Assembly: GCF_006517275.1 (NCBI RefSeq) | Contig: NZ_CP041191.1 | Span: 3,095,001-3,159,000 of the forward strand | Direction of reading: 5' to 3' | Length of the DNA stretch: 64,000 bases | Source of the DNA: Labrenzia sp. PHM005 | GTDB lineage: Bacteria; Pseudomonadota; Alphaproteobacteria; Rhizobiales; Stappiaceae | Part shown: positions 17,593 to 30,358 of the stretch, piece after piece | Layout of the letters: each line of letters begins with the position of its first letter | Position numbering within the stretch: the stretch's first letter is position 1 | The notes under the pieces: model-generated | Databases searched by the model: none | The model's input: only the letters and a program-made list of their open reading frames with translations | Told to the model about the DNA's origin: nothing | Translations under genes and position numbers: made by a program

Positions 17593-18774
17593 TTAAAGAG
17601 GAACCTTGCGGTCGCGCCACCTTTGTTCCCTGGGCTCAAAGCAGATTCGGTTTCTGCCGCCATGTTTTGCTTTGTACAGGGCCTTGTCCGCCGTTCGCAT
17701 AAGCTCTGGAAGTGTCCGTCCCGACGGCAATTCACAATAGGTAAATCCAGTGGACACCGTCATTGAACAGGCCCCCTCAGGAAGCAGGAGCGGTGTTTTT
17801 GCGACGTCTGTCCGAATGTTGTCTAGCAACTGCGACACTTCCTGCTGCGACCGGTTCAAGAAAACCAGAACGAACTCCTCTCCGCCGATCCTGGCAAAAA
17901 GATCATTGGGGCCAAGATGTTGCTTCACCAGTTTTACAAAGTGAATCAAGGCCTGGTCGCCACCGTTATGGCCAAAGGTGTCGTTGATGGATTTAAAATG
18001 ATCCAGGTCCGCATGCGCGAGCGCCATTGAGTGATTGGTGTCATTGGTCAGCAATTGGTCGATCGCGCTTTCGAGCGCCCGCCGGTTCATCGTTCCGGTT
18101 AGATGATCGCGATGCGCAGCTTCTTGCTGTTCTTTCATAGTTTTTTCAAACGCAATGGCAAGACAAAGGGCCGCCGATGCACAGCTACCAATAAGAAGGG
18201 TCAACTGGTGTGTGGCCTGGGCCTCATCCAATGGAAGGCCGAACTCACCCAAGACCGGCGGTTCAAAAAGGCCAAGGAACGCCCGGTGAGCAAAAGCTAA
18301 GGTGACGATCCCGTAACAAACAATCAAACTGTAGCGGGAAATGAGACCATCCTTGATGTCCCTTAGGTATTCCCAGCTCGCCAAAACACCGATGATCCCA
18401 TAAGCGAAATAGGCCACCGTTGTCGCTGAGCTGTAATCGCCTTCCGCCAGGAACGGGGCTGCGACCAAACCGGTCAAAAGGCACGGGATGGCAAGCTGCA
18501 GATAAGATGCCGGTCTTCCCCCAAAGTCTCTGGCCGCCATATACCGCAGGCACAGGCCCGACAAAAGAAACAGTGTGCTGCCGGTATAAAGGAGTGTTGG
18601 TGGGATCTTTTCTGCATTGACGTAGTAGAGCCCGTTCGCCGCAAGAATGGCGGTGCTGATCCCCCACAGCAAGATGTACTTCAGATGACGAAGGTGGAAG
18701 TAGGTGATGAAATAGACCACGGCAAAAACGGCGTTAATCACGCCAACGGCCACTATAAGCGTATATAAGTCCAT
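17593..18774 (-). CDS. Membrane diguanylate cyclase (GGDEF)
   Basis: 393 residues from ATG 18774. Same plan as the neighbour at 15799: about seven membrane spans over the first 190 residues, then a GGDEF domain with intact GGEEF near residue 297 and HADLDHFKSINDTFGHNGGDQ upstream. The N-terminal parts of the two proteins are only loosely alike, so they may be old duplicates or unrelated. The RxxD inhibitory site is not complete (GPND). Likely source of cyclic di-GMP in response to an unknown membrane signal. Confidence 0.9.
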   Translation of the reverse strand: MDLYTLIVAVGVINAVFAVVYFITYFHLRHLKYILLWGISTAILAANGLYYVNAEKIPPTLLYTGSTLFLLSGLCLRYMAARDFGGRPASYLQLAIPCLLTGLVAAPFLAEGDYSSATTVAYFAYGIIGVLASWEYLRDIKDGLISRYSLIVCYGIVTLAFAHRAFLGLFEPPVLGEFGLPLDEAQATHQLTLLIGSCASAALCLAIAFEKTMKEQQEAAHRDHLTGTMNRRALESAIDQLLTNDTNHSMALAHADLDHFKSINDTFGHNGGDQALIHFVKLVKQHLGPNDLFARIGGEEFVLVFLNRSQQEVSQLLDNIRTDVAKTPLLLPEGACSMTVSTGFTYCELPSGRTLPELMRTADKALYKAKHGGRNRICFEPREQRWRDRKVPL

Positions 18775-18905
18775 GCGCCCGCTGCACCTTTTGCCGGATA
18801 ACCGCAAGACAATATGACAGTGAAGAACGTAAAATCTGAATTAAGATTTTGGGCGTCGCTCAATTAACGTAAAGAAAGTTCTGATGTTTCTAAACAGCTA
18901 GAGCG

Positions 18906-19655
18906 GTGATGGAAGGTGAGTTGCTCCCCTTACGTTCTGGGTATGTTGAAGAGCGGTTAGATTTATTGTATGCAAGTTGCATGCAAAATAATTTCACATT
19001 GTCGTGCCGGGAGCCGGTGTTTGAAAAGCTGCTGGCTGATCTGATTTCCTGTGCCATTGAACCCGGGTCTCAAATTCAGGAAGTGCAGGCGGCGGCCCGC
19101 TATGGCACCAGCCGAACCAAATTGCGGGAAGCTTTTGTTGATTTGGCCGCCCGCGATTTTGTTCACTTGCAGAAGAACAAAGGTGCCGTGGCCGCTCCAA
19201 TGGATGCCGCGACGGTGTATTCCGTTTTCGAGGCTCGAATTGCAGCCGAAAAGGCGGCATCTGCGCTGGCCGCGGTTCGTGTAACGGCAGAGGAAAAGGC
19301 GGCGTTGAAAGCCTTTGCCATGGAGCTTGAGCAGGCACGCAGTGCGGATGATCTTGATGCTTTTTTTGCCATTGACCGGGCTATCCACGACGCACTTGCC
19401 ACCTTTTCCAGAAACCCCTTGATTGCGGCACAAGTTCAGCTGATGCGGGCACACACAGCCCGATGCTGGCATTTCTACAAAGACCGGGGCCTGCGGGAGA
19501 GCGCAGATTTCGCCGGTGTCACGGCGATTCTGGATGCTGTTGCCGGAGGACAGCCCAAGGAAGCGGCTGAGGCCATGCACCGGCATTTGTCCACGTATCT
19601 CGCTGCTTTCAATGAGATGTTGACCAACCAGTTTGAGGCATTGAAATGGGTCTGA
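18906..19655 (+). CDS. GntR-family regulator, FadR (FCD) subfamily
   Basis: 249 residues from GTG 18906 (an ATG follows at 18909 and another at 18981). A winged-helix N-terminus (FEKLLADLISCAIEPGSQIQEVQAAARYGTSRTKLREAFVDLAARDF) is followed by an all-helical FCD domain with metal-ligand-like residues in DAFFAIDRAIHDAL and MHRHLSTYL. Such regulators sense small organic acids. Its last ten bases overlap the start of the hydrolase gene, so that gene is a probable target. Confidence 0.85.
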   Translation: MMEGELLPLRSGYVEERLDLLYASCMQNNFTLSCREPVFEKLLADLISCAIEPGSQIQEVQAAARYGTSRTKLREAFVDLAARDFVHLQKNKGAVAAPMDAATVYSVFEARIAAEKAASALAAVRVTAEEKAALKAFAMELEQARSADDLDAFFAIDRAIHDALATFSRNPLIAAQVQLMRAHTARCWHFYKDRGLRESADFAGVTAILDAVAGGQPKEAAEAMHRHLSTYLAAFNEMLTNQFEALKWV

Positions 19656-20542
19656 AGGTTTTGTTGGCGGCAGCCGCGCTCACGTTTTCAAATACAGCCT
19701 TCGCCTGGGGCGTGGAGCTCTCTGAGGACAAGATGGTTGCCTTTGAATTGCCGGTGGCGCCGGCCACCTCGCTTCAGCAACTGCGCCAGGACACGTCCAT
19801 AAGAAATCTGCCACAGGGGACATTGGCCGGCCGGTTGCGTGTGCCAGAGGCAGATCGAAAGCTGCCAGCAGTTGTCGTTGTGCATACATGTCATGGGGAA
19901 AAGGCGTATGAACCCTGGCTGGGCCGGTTGAACAGCTGGGGGTATGCAACGCTCAGCTTTTCAAGATGTCAGCCGCCGGATCACAGCCCAGATGATGCGC
20001 ACTATCCTTCGCTGGACTGGAAAAGGGGAGCCTTGGCTGCCTTAGGTGCGTTACGGCATCTTGCTCAGCGGGATGATATCGATGCGACTTCGATTGCAAT
20101 CATGGGATGGTCACGCCTTGGTATGGTTCCGCTGAGTGTTCTCAATCCCGAAGGTTTTTATCAATTCTTTCCGGAGAAATTCGCTGCCGCAGTCGCGCTC
20201 TACCCGTTTTGTTCCTTTGCGCGCGGACCGCACGCAGGTCCCATTCTCGTCATTTCTGCAGCACAGGACGATTATGTCGACGCGGCAGTTTGCGAAAGGA
20301 TGGCAGGAGAAACCAGCCAGGATGATTTCCCCGTTCGCTCAGCCCTTATCAGCAACGCTTATCATGGGTTTGACTTAGAACTATTTGGCGCTGTTCATTT
20401 CGCAAGCCGGGATGAAATTAATCCGGATGGGTTTGCAGCCGGTGGCGGCTCGCTCGGGTATGACAAAGCGGGACAGCAAACCGCGATTGCCCTTGTACGG
20501 GCATTTCTTCAGGAACATGTTCCGTCCCAAAAGGTTGAGTGA
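19646..20542 (+). CDS. Exported alpha/beta hydrolase (dienelactone hydrolase-like)
   Basis: 298 residues with a signal peptide (hydrophobic residues 4-19, cleavage after AFA). The mature part carries a VVVVHTCHG strand, the nucleophile elbow IMGWSRLGM (GxSxG-like), an Asp in the SAAQDDYVDAAVCERM strand, and a His in YHGFD, in the right order for a catalytic triad. It resembles dienelactone hydrolases, though with Ser instead of Cys as nucleophile. Periplasmic. Substrate unknown. Overlaps the GntR gene by ten bases. Confidence 0.8.
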   Translation: MGLKVLLAAAALTFSNTAFAWGVELSEDKMVAFELPVAPATSLQQLRQDTSIRNLPQGTLAGRLRVPEADRKLPAVVVVHTCHGEKAYEPWLGRLNSWGYATLSFSRCQPPDHSPDDAHYPSLDWKRGALAALGALRHLAQRDDIDATSIAIMGWSRLGMVPLSVLNPEGFYQFFPEKFAAAVALYPFCSFARGPHAGPILVISAAQDDYVDAAVCERMAGETSQDDFPVRSALISNAYHGFDLELFGAVHFASRDEINPDGFAAGGGSLGYDKAGQQTAIALVRAFLQEHVPSQKVE

Positions 20543-20674
20543 GAGGCACCACTAGCAGCCGTTTCACTCATTCAGCTCCCTAAGCGATTGTCCATTCAAA
20601 GCGCATCCTTGTCCTTCTGCAGGAAGTGCCCAGATCAAGCATGTGGCAGTTTCAGGCGTCTTCTGGAGGTCGCC

Positions 20675-21292
20675 ATGTCGCTTGCTGCACAATATGACAA
20701 GTTCTCAAATACTTGGGCTTCGATGCTGGAGCGTCACGGCTTTTCCCGAGCCTACCGAGGGTTGTTTGACCGGGTGAGGTTCAACGTACGCAACAAATCG
20801 GTGTGTGACGTTGGAACTGGAAGCGGTGACTTCGCGCTAGCTCTGGCAAACAGCCGGGGTCGGCTGCAGTCCTTGACGCTTGTTGATCCTTCCCTGTCCA
20901 TGCTAGATGTCGCAGTCAACCGGCTGTCGCCAATGTGCAACGATTTATCGGCATATCCCTGCCGGTTGGAAGACTTGCTTAGGCATCAGTCCTTCGATGT
21001 TGTGCTCGCCGCGCACGTTCTGGAGCATTGCCTTGATCCGCAGGACGGACTGGCCAGCCTGTTTCGATTGCTAAAACCCGGCGGCATCTTGGTGTTGTCG
21101 GTCAGCAAACCCCACATCTGCCAATGGTTGATTTGGCTGCGTTGGCGTCATCGCTGGTTCGGTGAAGCCCAAATGAAGGCCATGTTGTCCAGCGCAGGGT
21201 TCGCGGTTTCTTGCTGTTACGCCTATCCGGAAGGCATCCCCGAACGTGTCAGCCGTGCCTATGTGGTCCAGCGGCCAATAGAAAGCCTATAA
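20675..21292 (+). CDS. Class I SAM-dependent methyltransferase
   Basis: 205 residues from ATG 20675, chosen because GGAGGT lies five bases before it; an ATG at 20588 has no such site. Motif I is CDVGTGSGDFALAL (around residue 50), motif II ends TLVDPSLSMLD, and motif III is VLAAHVLEHCLDP with RLLKPGGILVLSVS. Methyl acceptor unknown. It runs into an ABM-domain gene three bases later and then an AraC gene, likely one operon. Confidence 0.88.
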   Translation: MSLAAQYDKFSNTWASMLERHGFSRAYRGLFDRVRFNVRNKSVCDVGTGSGDFALALANSRGRLQSLTLVDPSLSMLDVAVNRLSPMCNDLSAYPCRLEDLLRHQSFDVVLAAHVLEHCLDPQDGLASLFRLLKPGGILVLSVSKPHICQWLIWLRWRHRWFGEAQMKAMLSSAGFAVSCCYAYPEGIPERVSRAYVVQRPIESL

Positions 21293-21295
21293 CCC

Positions 21296-21598
21296 ATGTT
21301 TGTTGTTCTCGTTGATTTCAATGTAGAGGCCTTGCACCAGCAACAGGCCTTAAATCGCCTTCTTGAAGATGCTGAAGCAATTCGAGCCATGGCAGGGTGC
21401 CGCACATTCCGTCCTTACTGCGATCCACGAAACAACACGCATGTCGGAGTGGTTCATGAGTGGGACGGCGAAGCTGCCTTCAACACATATCTGGCGTCAA
21501 AGTCATTTGCTGAGCTCGGCTTGTCCCTTCGACCGCTGATGACGTCTGCGCCCTCCAGCCGCCGGTATGATGCAGCTTTGCTGATTGCCGATGCGTGA
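21296..21598 (+). CDS. Antibiotic-biosynthesis-monooxygenase-type (ABM) domain protein
   Basis: 100 residues, a single ABM ferredoxin-like domain: VVLVDFNVEALHQQQALNRLL, GCRTFRPYCDP and HEWDGEAAFNTYLASKSF occupy the usual positions. Members act on quinones, aromatic aldehydes or haem, or only bind ligands. It starts three bases after the methyltransferase and is followed by an AraC gene 14 bases later. Confidence 0.78.
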   Translation: MFVVLVDFNVEALHQQQALNRLLEDAEAIRAMAGCRTFRPYCDPRNNTHVGVVHEWDGEAAFNTYLASKSFAELGLSLRPLMTSAPSSRRYDAALLIADA

Positions 21599-21612
21599 GA
21601 TAGGCTTCGCGG

Positions 21613-22371
21613 ATGTCTGAGCCTCCAGCTTACTCTGTTGCCCAAGAGTTTGGGCCTGCACCCAAAAGCCAGTTTCAAACCGGTCGCCACTATCTTCTGT
21701 ATGCATCTGAAGGAACCATGCGCCTGGAGGCAAAGGGACGGACCTGGACGCTGCCGCCAGCAAGAGCGGCACTGATCACCGCTGGTGAGCCGATAGACGT
21801 GACCCTTCCTGTCCGCATCACGTGCCGGTCCGTGCTCTATGCGGTCGACTTTGTCGATCCGCCGGAGCAGGTGTTGAGCGTGTTTGACGTGTCGCCGCTG
21901 GCCCGAGAACTGATCCTGGAAGTTGCTCAGTGGGGACCCGATGATGCTTCCTTGTCTGGTTATGCAAGGGAGCTTTTCAAGACACTGGCAACGGTAGCCT
22001 GGCGGTTGTCACTGTCTCCCAGCAATCTCTACATGCCAGCGGGCCGGAGCGATGCGGTGAAAAAGGTCCTGGCGCTCACGGAAGAGAGCCTTGGGAAAAC
22101 CTTGGAGTTTGACCATCTGGCAGATGTCGTTGCCTTGTCTCCGCGGTCTCTTGCACGCCGGATTTCTTCAGAACTGGGCATGAACTGGCGTCAAGCGTTG
22201 CAAAGGTTGCGCGTAATGAAGGCGGTTGAGGCGCTGTCCTTGTCCGACCTGCCGGTTACAGAGATTGCGTTTGAGCAGGGGTACCAGAGTTTATCGGCAT
22301 TTAATTCCGCATTCCGTGAACTGACCGGAAAGACGCCATCGGAATATCGAGCGAGTTTTCGGATGCCATAA
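21613..22371 (+). CDS. AraC-family transcriptional regulator
   Basis: 252 residues. An N-terminal cupin-like sensor with a YLLYASEGTMRLEAKG strand is followed by the C-terminal pair of helix-turn-helix motifs (SLGKTLEFDHLADVVALSPRSLARRIS and LPVTEIAFEQGYQSLSAFNSAFRELTGKTPSEYR), the AraC signature. It is the last gene of the methyltransferase-ABM run and ends at a strong bidirectional terminator. Probable controller of the run, by inference. Confidence 0.9.
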   Translation: MSEPPAYSVAQEFGPAPKSQFQTGRHYLLYASEGTMRLEAKGRTWTLPPARAALITAGEPIDVTLPVRITCRSVLYAVDFVDPPEQVLSVFDVSPLARELILEVAQWGPDDASLSGYARELFKTLATVAWRLSLSPSNLYMPAGRSDAVKKVLALTEESLGKTLEFDHLADVVALSPRSLARRISSELGMNWRQALQRLRVMKAVEALSLSDLPVTEIAFEQGYQSLSAFNSAFRELTGKTPSEYRASFRMP

Positions 22372-22377
22372 GGCAAA

Positions 22378-22403
22378 AAAAGCCCGGCATAAGCCGGGCT
22401 TTT
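22378..22403. terminator. Bidirectional terminator between araC-type gene and ilvC
   Basis: An 11-bp perfect stem (AAAAGCCCGGC, loop ATAA, GCCGGGCTTTT) with T-rich flanks on both strands. It serves the AraC-type gene and, on the other strand, ilvC together with its duplicated tail. Confidence 0.92.
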
Positions 22404-22421
22404 CAAACCAGATCTTTTTCT

Positions 22422-22466
22422 GGCCTTAGTTCTTGGTTTTGTCGACCAGGGCGTTGGACTTGATCC
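22422..22466. repeat. 45-bp direct repeat, copy 1 (ilvC tail)
   Basis: Exact copy of 22531-22575, the last 13 codons, stop and seven flanking bases of ilvC. The two copies lie 109 bases apart. A 12-base inverted copy of part of it (CAAGTCCAACGC on the plus strand) lies at 22513-22524. Confidence 0.9.
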
Positions 22467-22509
22467 CCCGCATTTCGCCTCTGGCGAACGCAAGGGTTTC
22501 TGTCGTCAT
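22426..22509 (-). pseudogene. Remnant or chimeric ORF ending in duplicated IlvC C-terminus
   Basis: A 27-codon frame from ATG 22509 to the TAA at 22426. Its last 12 residues, [12 protein letters not shown], are identical to the end of IlvC, and the few before it (RGEMRG against RGMMPW) are partly alike. It lies between the real ilvC stop and the terminator, with only a weak possible ribosome site, so I treat it as a recombination scar. Translation is not excluded. Confidence 0.55.
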
Positions 22510-22530
22510 GGACAAGTCCAACGCGGGCAA

Positions 22531-23635
<1,105 letters not shown>

Positions 23636-24286
23636 TTAAGCGCCGAACAGCCGGTAAAACCGGTCTGTGGCCGTTTCGGCCTGGGTTTTCAGATCTTTCT
23701 CGGCGGGGCTCGGCGCCTCACCTAGAAGAAGGCGGATATGAACGTCGCGGATCGCCAGGCCATAAAGCACCTGATAGGCATCTTCCGCATCGTCGAATTT
23801 TAAAAGGCCATGACGGCGGCCGGTTTCCAACATGTTGCGCGCGCGGGCGGAAATCATGTGTTTGCCGCGCACCAGCAGAAGCTGGCCAAGCCGGTTGGAA
23901 TTGGTGTTGGACTGGCCGATCGACAGACGGTTCAGCGCCAGTGAACTTTCAGAAAACAAAACGCCGAGCAGTGCTTCGACAAAGGCGGCAACATGGGCGC
24001 GGAACGTGTCCGCATCGGCCGTTGCGCCGCTTTCGGATGGAAACTGCACCTGGCTTGCCTGGAAAGCTACAACAGCCGCCAGCAACCCATCCCGGTCCCC
24101 AAACCACTTATAAAGGCTTTCTTTGGAGCAGCTGGCCGTGCGGGCAAGTCCCGCCGTTGTCAGCGCTTTTTCGCCACCGTCGACCAGAAGTGTCAGCGCG
24201 TGCTGCAAGACCACCTGCTGGCGCGGCGAAAACTCGGGCGCGGCGTCCGGGCGGGAAGTGGCGATGTCAAAACTTGCGGCTGGCAT
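23636..24286 (-). CDS. TetR-family transcriptional regulator
   Basis: 216 residues. The N-terminal helix-turn-helix (ALTLLVDGGEKALTTAGLARTASCSKESLYKWFGDRDGLLAAVV) is typical of TetR; the ligand-binding C-terminal half is divergent. A 19-base perfect palindrome 51 bases upstream of the start is a likely autoregulatory operator. Target genes are not known; ilvC lies downstream on the same strand and may be read through. Confidence 0.88.
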   Translation of the reverse strand: MPAASFDIATSRPDAAPEFSPRQQVVLQHALTLLVDGGEKALTTAGLARTASCSKESLYKWFGDRDGLLAAVVAFQASQVQFPSESGATADADTFRAHVAAFVEALLGVLFSESSLALNRLSIGQSNTNSNRLGQLLLVRGKHMISARARNMLETGRRHGLLKFDDAEDAYQVLYGLAIRDVHIRLLLGEAPSPAEKDLKTQAETATDRFYRLFGA

Positions 24287-24337
24287 ATGTCTGAGTTTCG
24301 GATCTGCGTGTTGTGGCGCTGTTGTGAAATTTTATAC

Positions 24338-24356
24338 GAACCGTACCGTACGGTTC
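24338..24356. promoter_or_regulatory. Palindromic operator candidate upstream of tetR
   Basis: Perfect inverted repeat GAACCGTA-CCG-TACGGTTC (the flanking C/G also pair), 51 bases before the TetR start. A TetR dimer typically binds such a 15-20 base palindrome near its own promoter. Confidence 0.7.
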
Positions 24357-24370
24357 GGATGATGTTATGA

Positions 24371-25029
24371 CAAAGCGGGACAGGGAGGTCAAGGGAAATT
24401 TTAGCTAAGAATCGACACCTGTTGGCTTGCCTGCCAACAGCCTGACACACCAGGAAAATCAATACGTGACACTGAAGGTGAGTTAATTGATCACCTTTGT
24501 GAGGTCGTCACAATGATTGGTTTGTCACACATATGTCTGCGTAAATTTTGTCTGGTGTAACCAAAGCTTGCTGTTGATGTTTACGATTTAGCGAGCGTAA
24601 GGGCGGGCGACATGGGAACACGTTGCGGGGAAACCGGCAGGTGCAAATAGCGTGGCTGTCGCTTAGAAATTTCGAGATGATTTGTTTTGGGTCGGCCGTC
24701 TTCCTGCCCTTTTTGTTTACCTGTCAACGGCCCCAACGCCCGGTGTAGACCTACATGTTACGGGTGTCGTGTATTTGATGGGAGGGTTTGCTGTGAGATC
24801 TGCAGATTTCATTATTTATAGAGTGTTTATCCAATTAAGGAATAGAAAAAGATGTCACTGTCAAAAATAATTACGCTGTAACAATAATCATTTTTGTTTC
24901 TACAAAATCGAATTGTTTGCCGATTGTTCTGCTTTTTGTTTAGTTTTTATTGATTTGCCTCGGGGGACACTGGCGTTCTCAATGTGGCTGCTGCATGTGC
25001 GGGCCACAGGTGCGTACGGGAGCCCGTGA
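24371..25029. other. Intergenic stretch without recognised genes
   Basis: About 660 bases between the divergent TetR gene and the GGDEF-EAL gene, AT-rich at 24830-24960. A 62-codon frame at 24682 has no ribosome site. No RNA gene or conserved riboswitch was recognised. Confidence 0.5.
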
Positions 25030-27129
25030 ATGCTGACGAGTTTACGAGACACAGGCCGATCACTTTGGAAGCGTGTCTTTGTTCGTGCAACGCTTTTCTC
25101 TGTCGGTGGGATCCTCGTTTTTTCCTTCGTGGTCATCGGCATCAAGTATCACATCCAAATCTCGGAGACCGAAGCACGGCTGGAACATGATGCGCGCCAA
25201 AAGGCGCAATTTGTTGCCAATATCTCTGCCCGTGAAATCGAAAACAAAAATTATGGCGAAATGGAGCGGCTTCTAAATGCAGTGGCCGGAGACCGGTCTG
25301 TCATTGCCGCCAAGGCTTTCAGCCGGTTCGGTCAGGAGTTTGCCAGCGATTTCGCGTCAGCCAAACCCGTAAGTGAAACCCTGTTCAGTGAGACGGCCTT
25401 GAACGCTGCCCAAGAGGGCCAGGATTACACAATCGAAACGTCCGGAACGATCGAGTACGTTCTTCCGGTATTTCGAAATGGAACGGCCGTTGGCAGTGTG
25501 CTGGTCCGCATGTCCAAAGACGAGATGGCCGACATATTTCAGGAAGCGCTCTGGCAGGCCGCCCTGACTGTTGCGGTCTTATTCCTGGCGTTTCTTCCAG
25601 TCATCGCATGGCTGATGTACCGGGCGACTGCCGGCATAAGTGAGGTGACGGAAGCGGCAAATGGCGCTGCAGAAGGGTTCTTGGACTGCGATTTGAAAAC
25701 AGAGGCACCTGGTGAAGTTGGTGAACTTCAATCAGCATTTTTGGAGATGATGCGAAAGCTGCGCTCAAACATTGTCGACATTGAACGGCTCGCCTACACC
25801 GACCGCATCACCGGACTGCCAAACCGGGCGCAGCTTGACAAATTGGCGGCTAAAATGATCGATCAGAAGCCTGGGGCTACAGGTTCTGTGCTCTACATAG
25901 GGTTTGACCGGTTTAAGTTGATCAACGATATGCATGGTCATCATACCGGCGATGCATTGCTGCGTGAGTTGGCTGAACGGCTCGTGCGGCTCGTCGACAA
26001 GGCCACTCATCAGCACACGGTGAGTGTCTCCGCAGTCGCACGGTTTGCCGGAGACGAATTTGTTTGCATCTTGCCCGGAATAACAGATCCAGCTTTGCTG
26101 GAAGACATATCCGCAACCATTCTTACACTTTTGAGCAAGCCGGTGCGGATAGGGTCGTTGTCCTTGTCCGTGGATGCCAGTGCCGGGGTCATGACCTATC
26201 CGGATCAAGGCGGGACTGCAGAAGAAGTTATGAAAAACGCAAACCTTGCCATGTATCAGGCAAAAGCGATCCAACGCGGTAAGGCGGTTGCCTATAGCGA
26301 AAGCTTGAGGGAACAGCTCAATGAACGTGAAACTATCGCAGAGCGTCTTCGGCTCGCGGTGGAGCACGGTACGCTTGACGTTTTTTACCAGCCCAAGGTC
26401 AATCCTTCGAATGGCGAGATTGTTGGTTCAGAAGCGTTGCTGCGCTGGCGGGACGAGGTCTTGGGACAAGTCCGGCCAGACAAATTCATCCCAATTGCTG
26501 AGGAGCGTGGTTTGATTGCGCCAATCGGCGAATTCGTTTTGAAAAAAGCACTGGAGGATACCAAGCGACTGCATCTGGAAAACATGCAGGTTTCCGTGGC
26601 AGTGAATGTGTCTCCGGCCCAACTACAGGATCCGAATTTTTCCGACCACACGCTGAGGATTATCGGGGAAAGCGGTTTGGCACCGGATAAACTGGAGCTG
26701 GAAATCACAGAATCCAGCGTGATGGAATATTCCGGAAGAGTTATAGAGCAGATACTGCCAATTCGGTCTGAAGGGGTGAACTTTGCTATCGACGATTTTG
26801 GAACCGGATACTCTTGTTTAAGCAGCCTGGCGAATATGCCGTTCGACACATTGAAGATCGACCGCTCGTTCATCATGGACATCACCAATTGTGAGGATCG
26901 GCGGACGATTGTCGAACTGATCTTAATGATGGCCAATCAACTCAATCTAAACACCGTGGCTGAAGGCATTGAGACGCCCTTACAGAAAGATTACCTGAAG
27001 CTATGGGGCGGCACGCTGGGGCAGGGGTATTTATGGAGCCCTGCCGTGTCCTTCCCGGAGTATTCGGCAATGGTGCGGGCGCAAAATGGCGTTGATTATG
27101 AGGCAAGCAACATAGCGGTTCTGCATTGA
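25030..27129 (+). CDS. Membrane GGDEF-EAL protein
   Basis: 699 residues. A membrane span (about 15-40), a periplasmic sensor of about 135 residues, a second span (about 175-195), a short HAMP-like linker, then GGDEF and EAL domains. The GGDEF signature reads AGDEF at about 340-344, so the first Gly is lost; the DRFKLINDMHGHHTGD segment is kept, and cyclase activity is doubtful. The EAL domain looks active: EALLRW near residue 467, ELEITESS, DDFGTGYS near 587, and LKIDRSF. Probable phosphodiesterase with a regulatory GGDEF. Confidence 0.92.
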   Translation: MLTSLRDTGRSLWKRVFVRATLFSVGGILVFSFVVIGIKYHIQISETEARLEHDARQKAQFVANISAREIENKNYGEMERLLNAVAGDRSVIAAKAFSRFGQEFASDFASAKPVSETLFSETALNAAQEGQDYTIETSGTIEYVLPVFRNGTAVGSVLVRMSKDEMADIFQEALWQAALTVAVLFLAFLPVIAWLMYRATAGISEVTEAANGAAEGFLDCDLKTEAPGEVGELQSAFLEMMRKLRSNIVDIERLAYTDRITGLPNRAQLDKLAAKMIDQKPGATGSVLYIGFDRFKLINDMHGHHTGDALLRELAERLVRLVDKATHQHTVSVSAVARFAGDEFVCILPGITDPALLEDISATILTLLSKPVRIGSLSLSVDASAGVMTYPDQGGTAEEVMKNANLAMYQAKAIQRGKAVAYSESLREQLNERETIAERLRLAVEHGTLDVFYQPKVNPSNGEIVGSEALLRWRDEVLGQVRPDKFIPIAEERGLIAPIGEFVLKKALEDTKRLHLENMQVSVAVNVSPAQLQDPNFSDHTLRIIGESGLAPDKLELEITESSVMEYSGRVIEQILPIRSEGVNFAIDDFGTGYSCLSSLANMPFDTLKIDRSFIMDITNCEDRRTIVELILMMANQLNLNTVAEGIETPLQKDYLKLWGGTLGQGYLWSPAVSFPEYSAMVRAQNGVDYEASNIAVLH

Positions 27130-27167
27130 TAATTTTGAGGCGCATGTTTTTCTGGTAAAAAACCTAT

Positions 27168-27878
27168 TTAGCCGCCGAGGTGAGAACTCACGTTAATATC
27201 GGCAGCACTTGCCAGAATAAGGTCGGCCAGCGGATCGAGATCAGCCCGTGTTCCCGTACCTGAAAGCACGCCGATTTTCAGGCCCGCGCCTGCCGCAGCA
27301 GCCATCTCCAGATCATGGGTGTTGTCGCCGATGACGGCAATTTCTTGTTCCGGTATTCCGGTTGCCTGGGCGAAGCCGTTGACCATGCCCGGTCCGGGTT
27401 TGTGTCCATATCCGCTGTCATAGCCGGAAATGAAAGAGAAACAGTCTGAGACGCCGGTCGTTTTCAAGAACGCGGCAATGGATGCTTCGCAGTCGCTGCT
27501 GGCAACACCAAGAACATAACCAACGCTCTTCAAACGGGGCAGGACCTCGGAAAGTCCGGGAAGAAGTGCGGCCACGTCCATGCCATCCAAAAATATACGG
27601 TCGAGTTTCTCTGTCAAAACATCGATCGCGATCTGAGATCCATTCTCAACAAAACCTTCTGCAATCTCGAGGGCATTTCCGGCTGCAAAAAGACTTCCTG
27701 CCGCGGTCTTTCGCGTCACCGGGTCCATGCCGCCCGCAATAAGCAATTGTGTTGCTAAGGCCGTATCGCCGCCGGCGGCAAACTCCGCCACCTTTTCTTG
27801 AGGTGTGGCCCAAGTGGAATCGAAATCCAGCAGGGTGCCGTCTTTGTCGAAAAGGAGGGCTTTGATGGGAGAGGTCAT
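27168..27878 (-). CDS. HAD-family phosphatase
   Basis: 236 residues of the phosphoglycolate-phosphatase-like HAD group. Motif I LFDKDGTLLDFDSTW begins at residue 9 (nucleophile Asp10), a helical cap follows, then a VASSDCEASIAAFL motif II, and the late GDNTHDLEMAAAAGAG supplies motif IV Asp residues. Substrate unknown. Converges with the GGDEF-EAL gene, and a strong terminator on its 5' side separates it from icd. Confidence 0.88.
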   Translation of the reverse strand: MTSPIKALLFDKDGTLLDFDSTWATPQEKVAEFAAGGDTALATQLLIAGGMDPVTRKTAAGSLFAAGNALEIAEGFVENGSQIAIDVLTEKLDRIFLDGMDVAALLPGLSEVLPRLKSVGYVLGVASSDCEASIAAFLKTTGVSDCFSFISGYDSGYGHKPGPGMVNGFAQATGIPEQEIAVIGDNTHDLEMAAAAGAGLKIGVLSGTGTRADLDPLADLILASAADINVSSHLGG

Positions 27879-27906
27879 GCGGCGATCTTATAGATGAGAG
27901 ACAAAA

Positions 27907-27928
27907 AGGGGCAGCACATGCTGCCCCT
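27907..27928 (-). terminator. Terminator after icd
   Basis: A 10-bp perfect stem AGGGGCAGCA/TGCTGCCCCT with a two-base loop, followed on the minus strand by a run of T. It lies between the icd stop and the HAD gene start. Confidence 0.9.
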
Positions 27929-27954
27929 CTCACTAGCTCAAGTTTGGCTCAAAG

Positions 27955-30279
<2,325 letters not shown>

Positions 30280-30358
30280 TCATAAAGGCGAAGGCTGCAA
30301 AAGCCGTGGGAGTTCTAGCAAACGGGGCGGAAAAGGCAATTACGGGAGGGCCCTAATG

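Noticed and set aside
24590..24660. GGGAAACCGGCAGGTGC-like sequence upstream of the GGDEF-EAL gene, considered as a riboswitch
   Set aside because: It lacks the conserved cobalamin or cyclic di-GMP riboswitch cores, and no consistent folding was found by eye.
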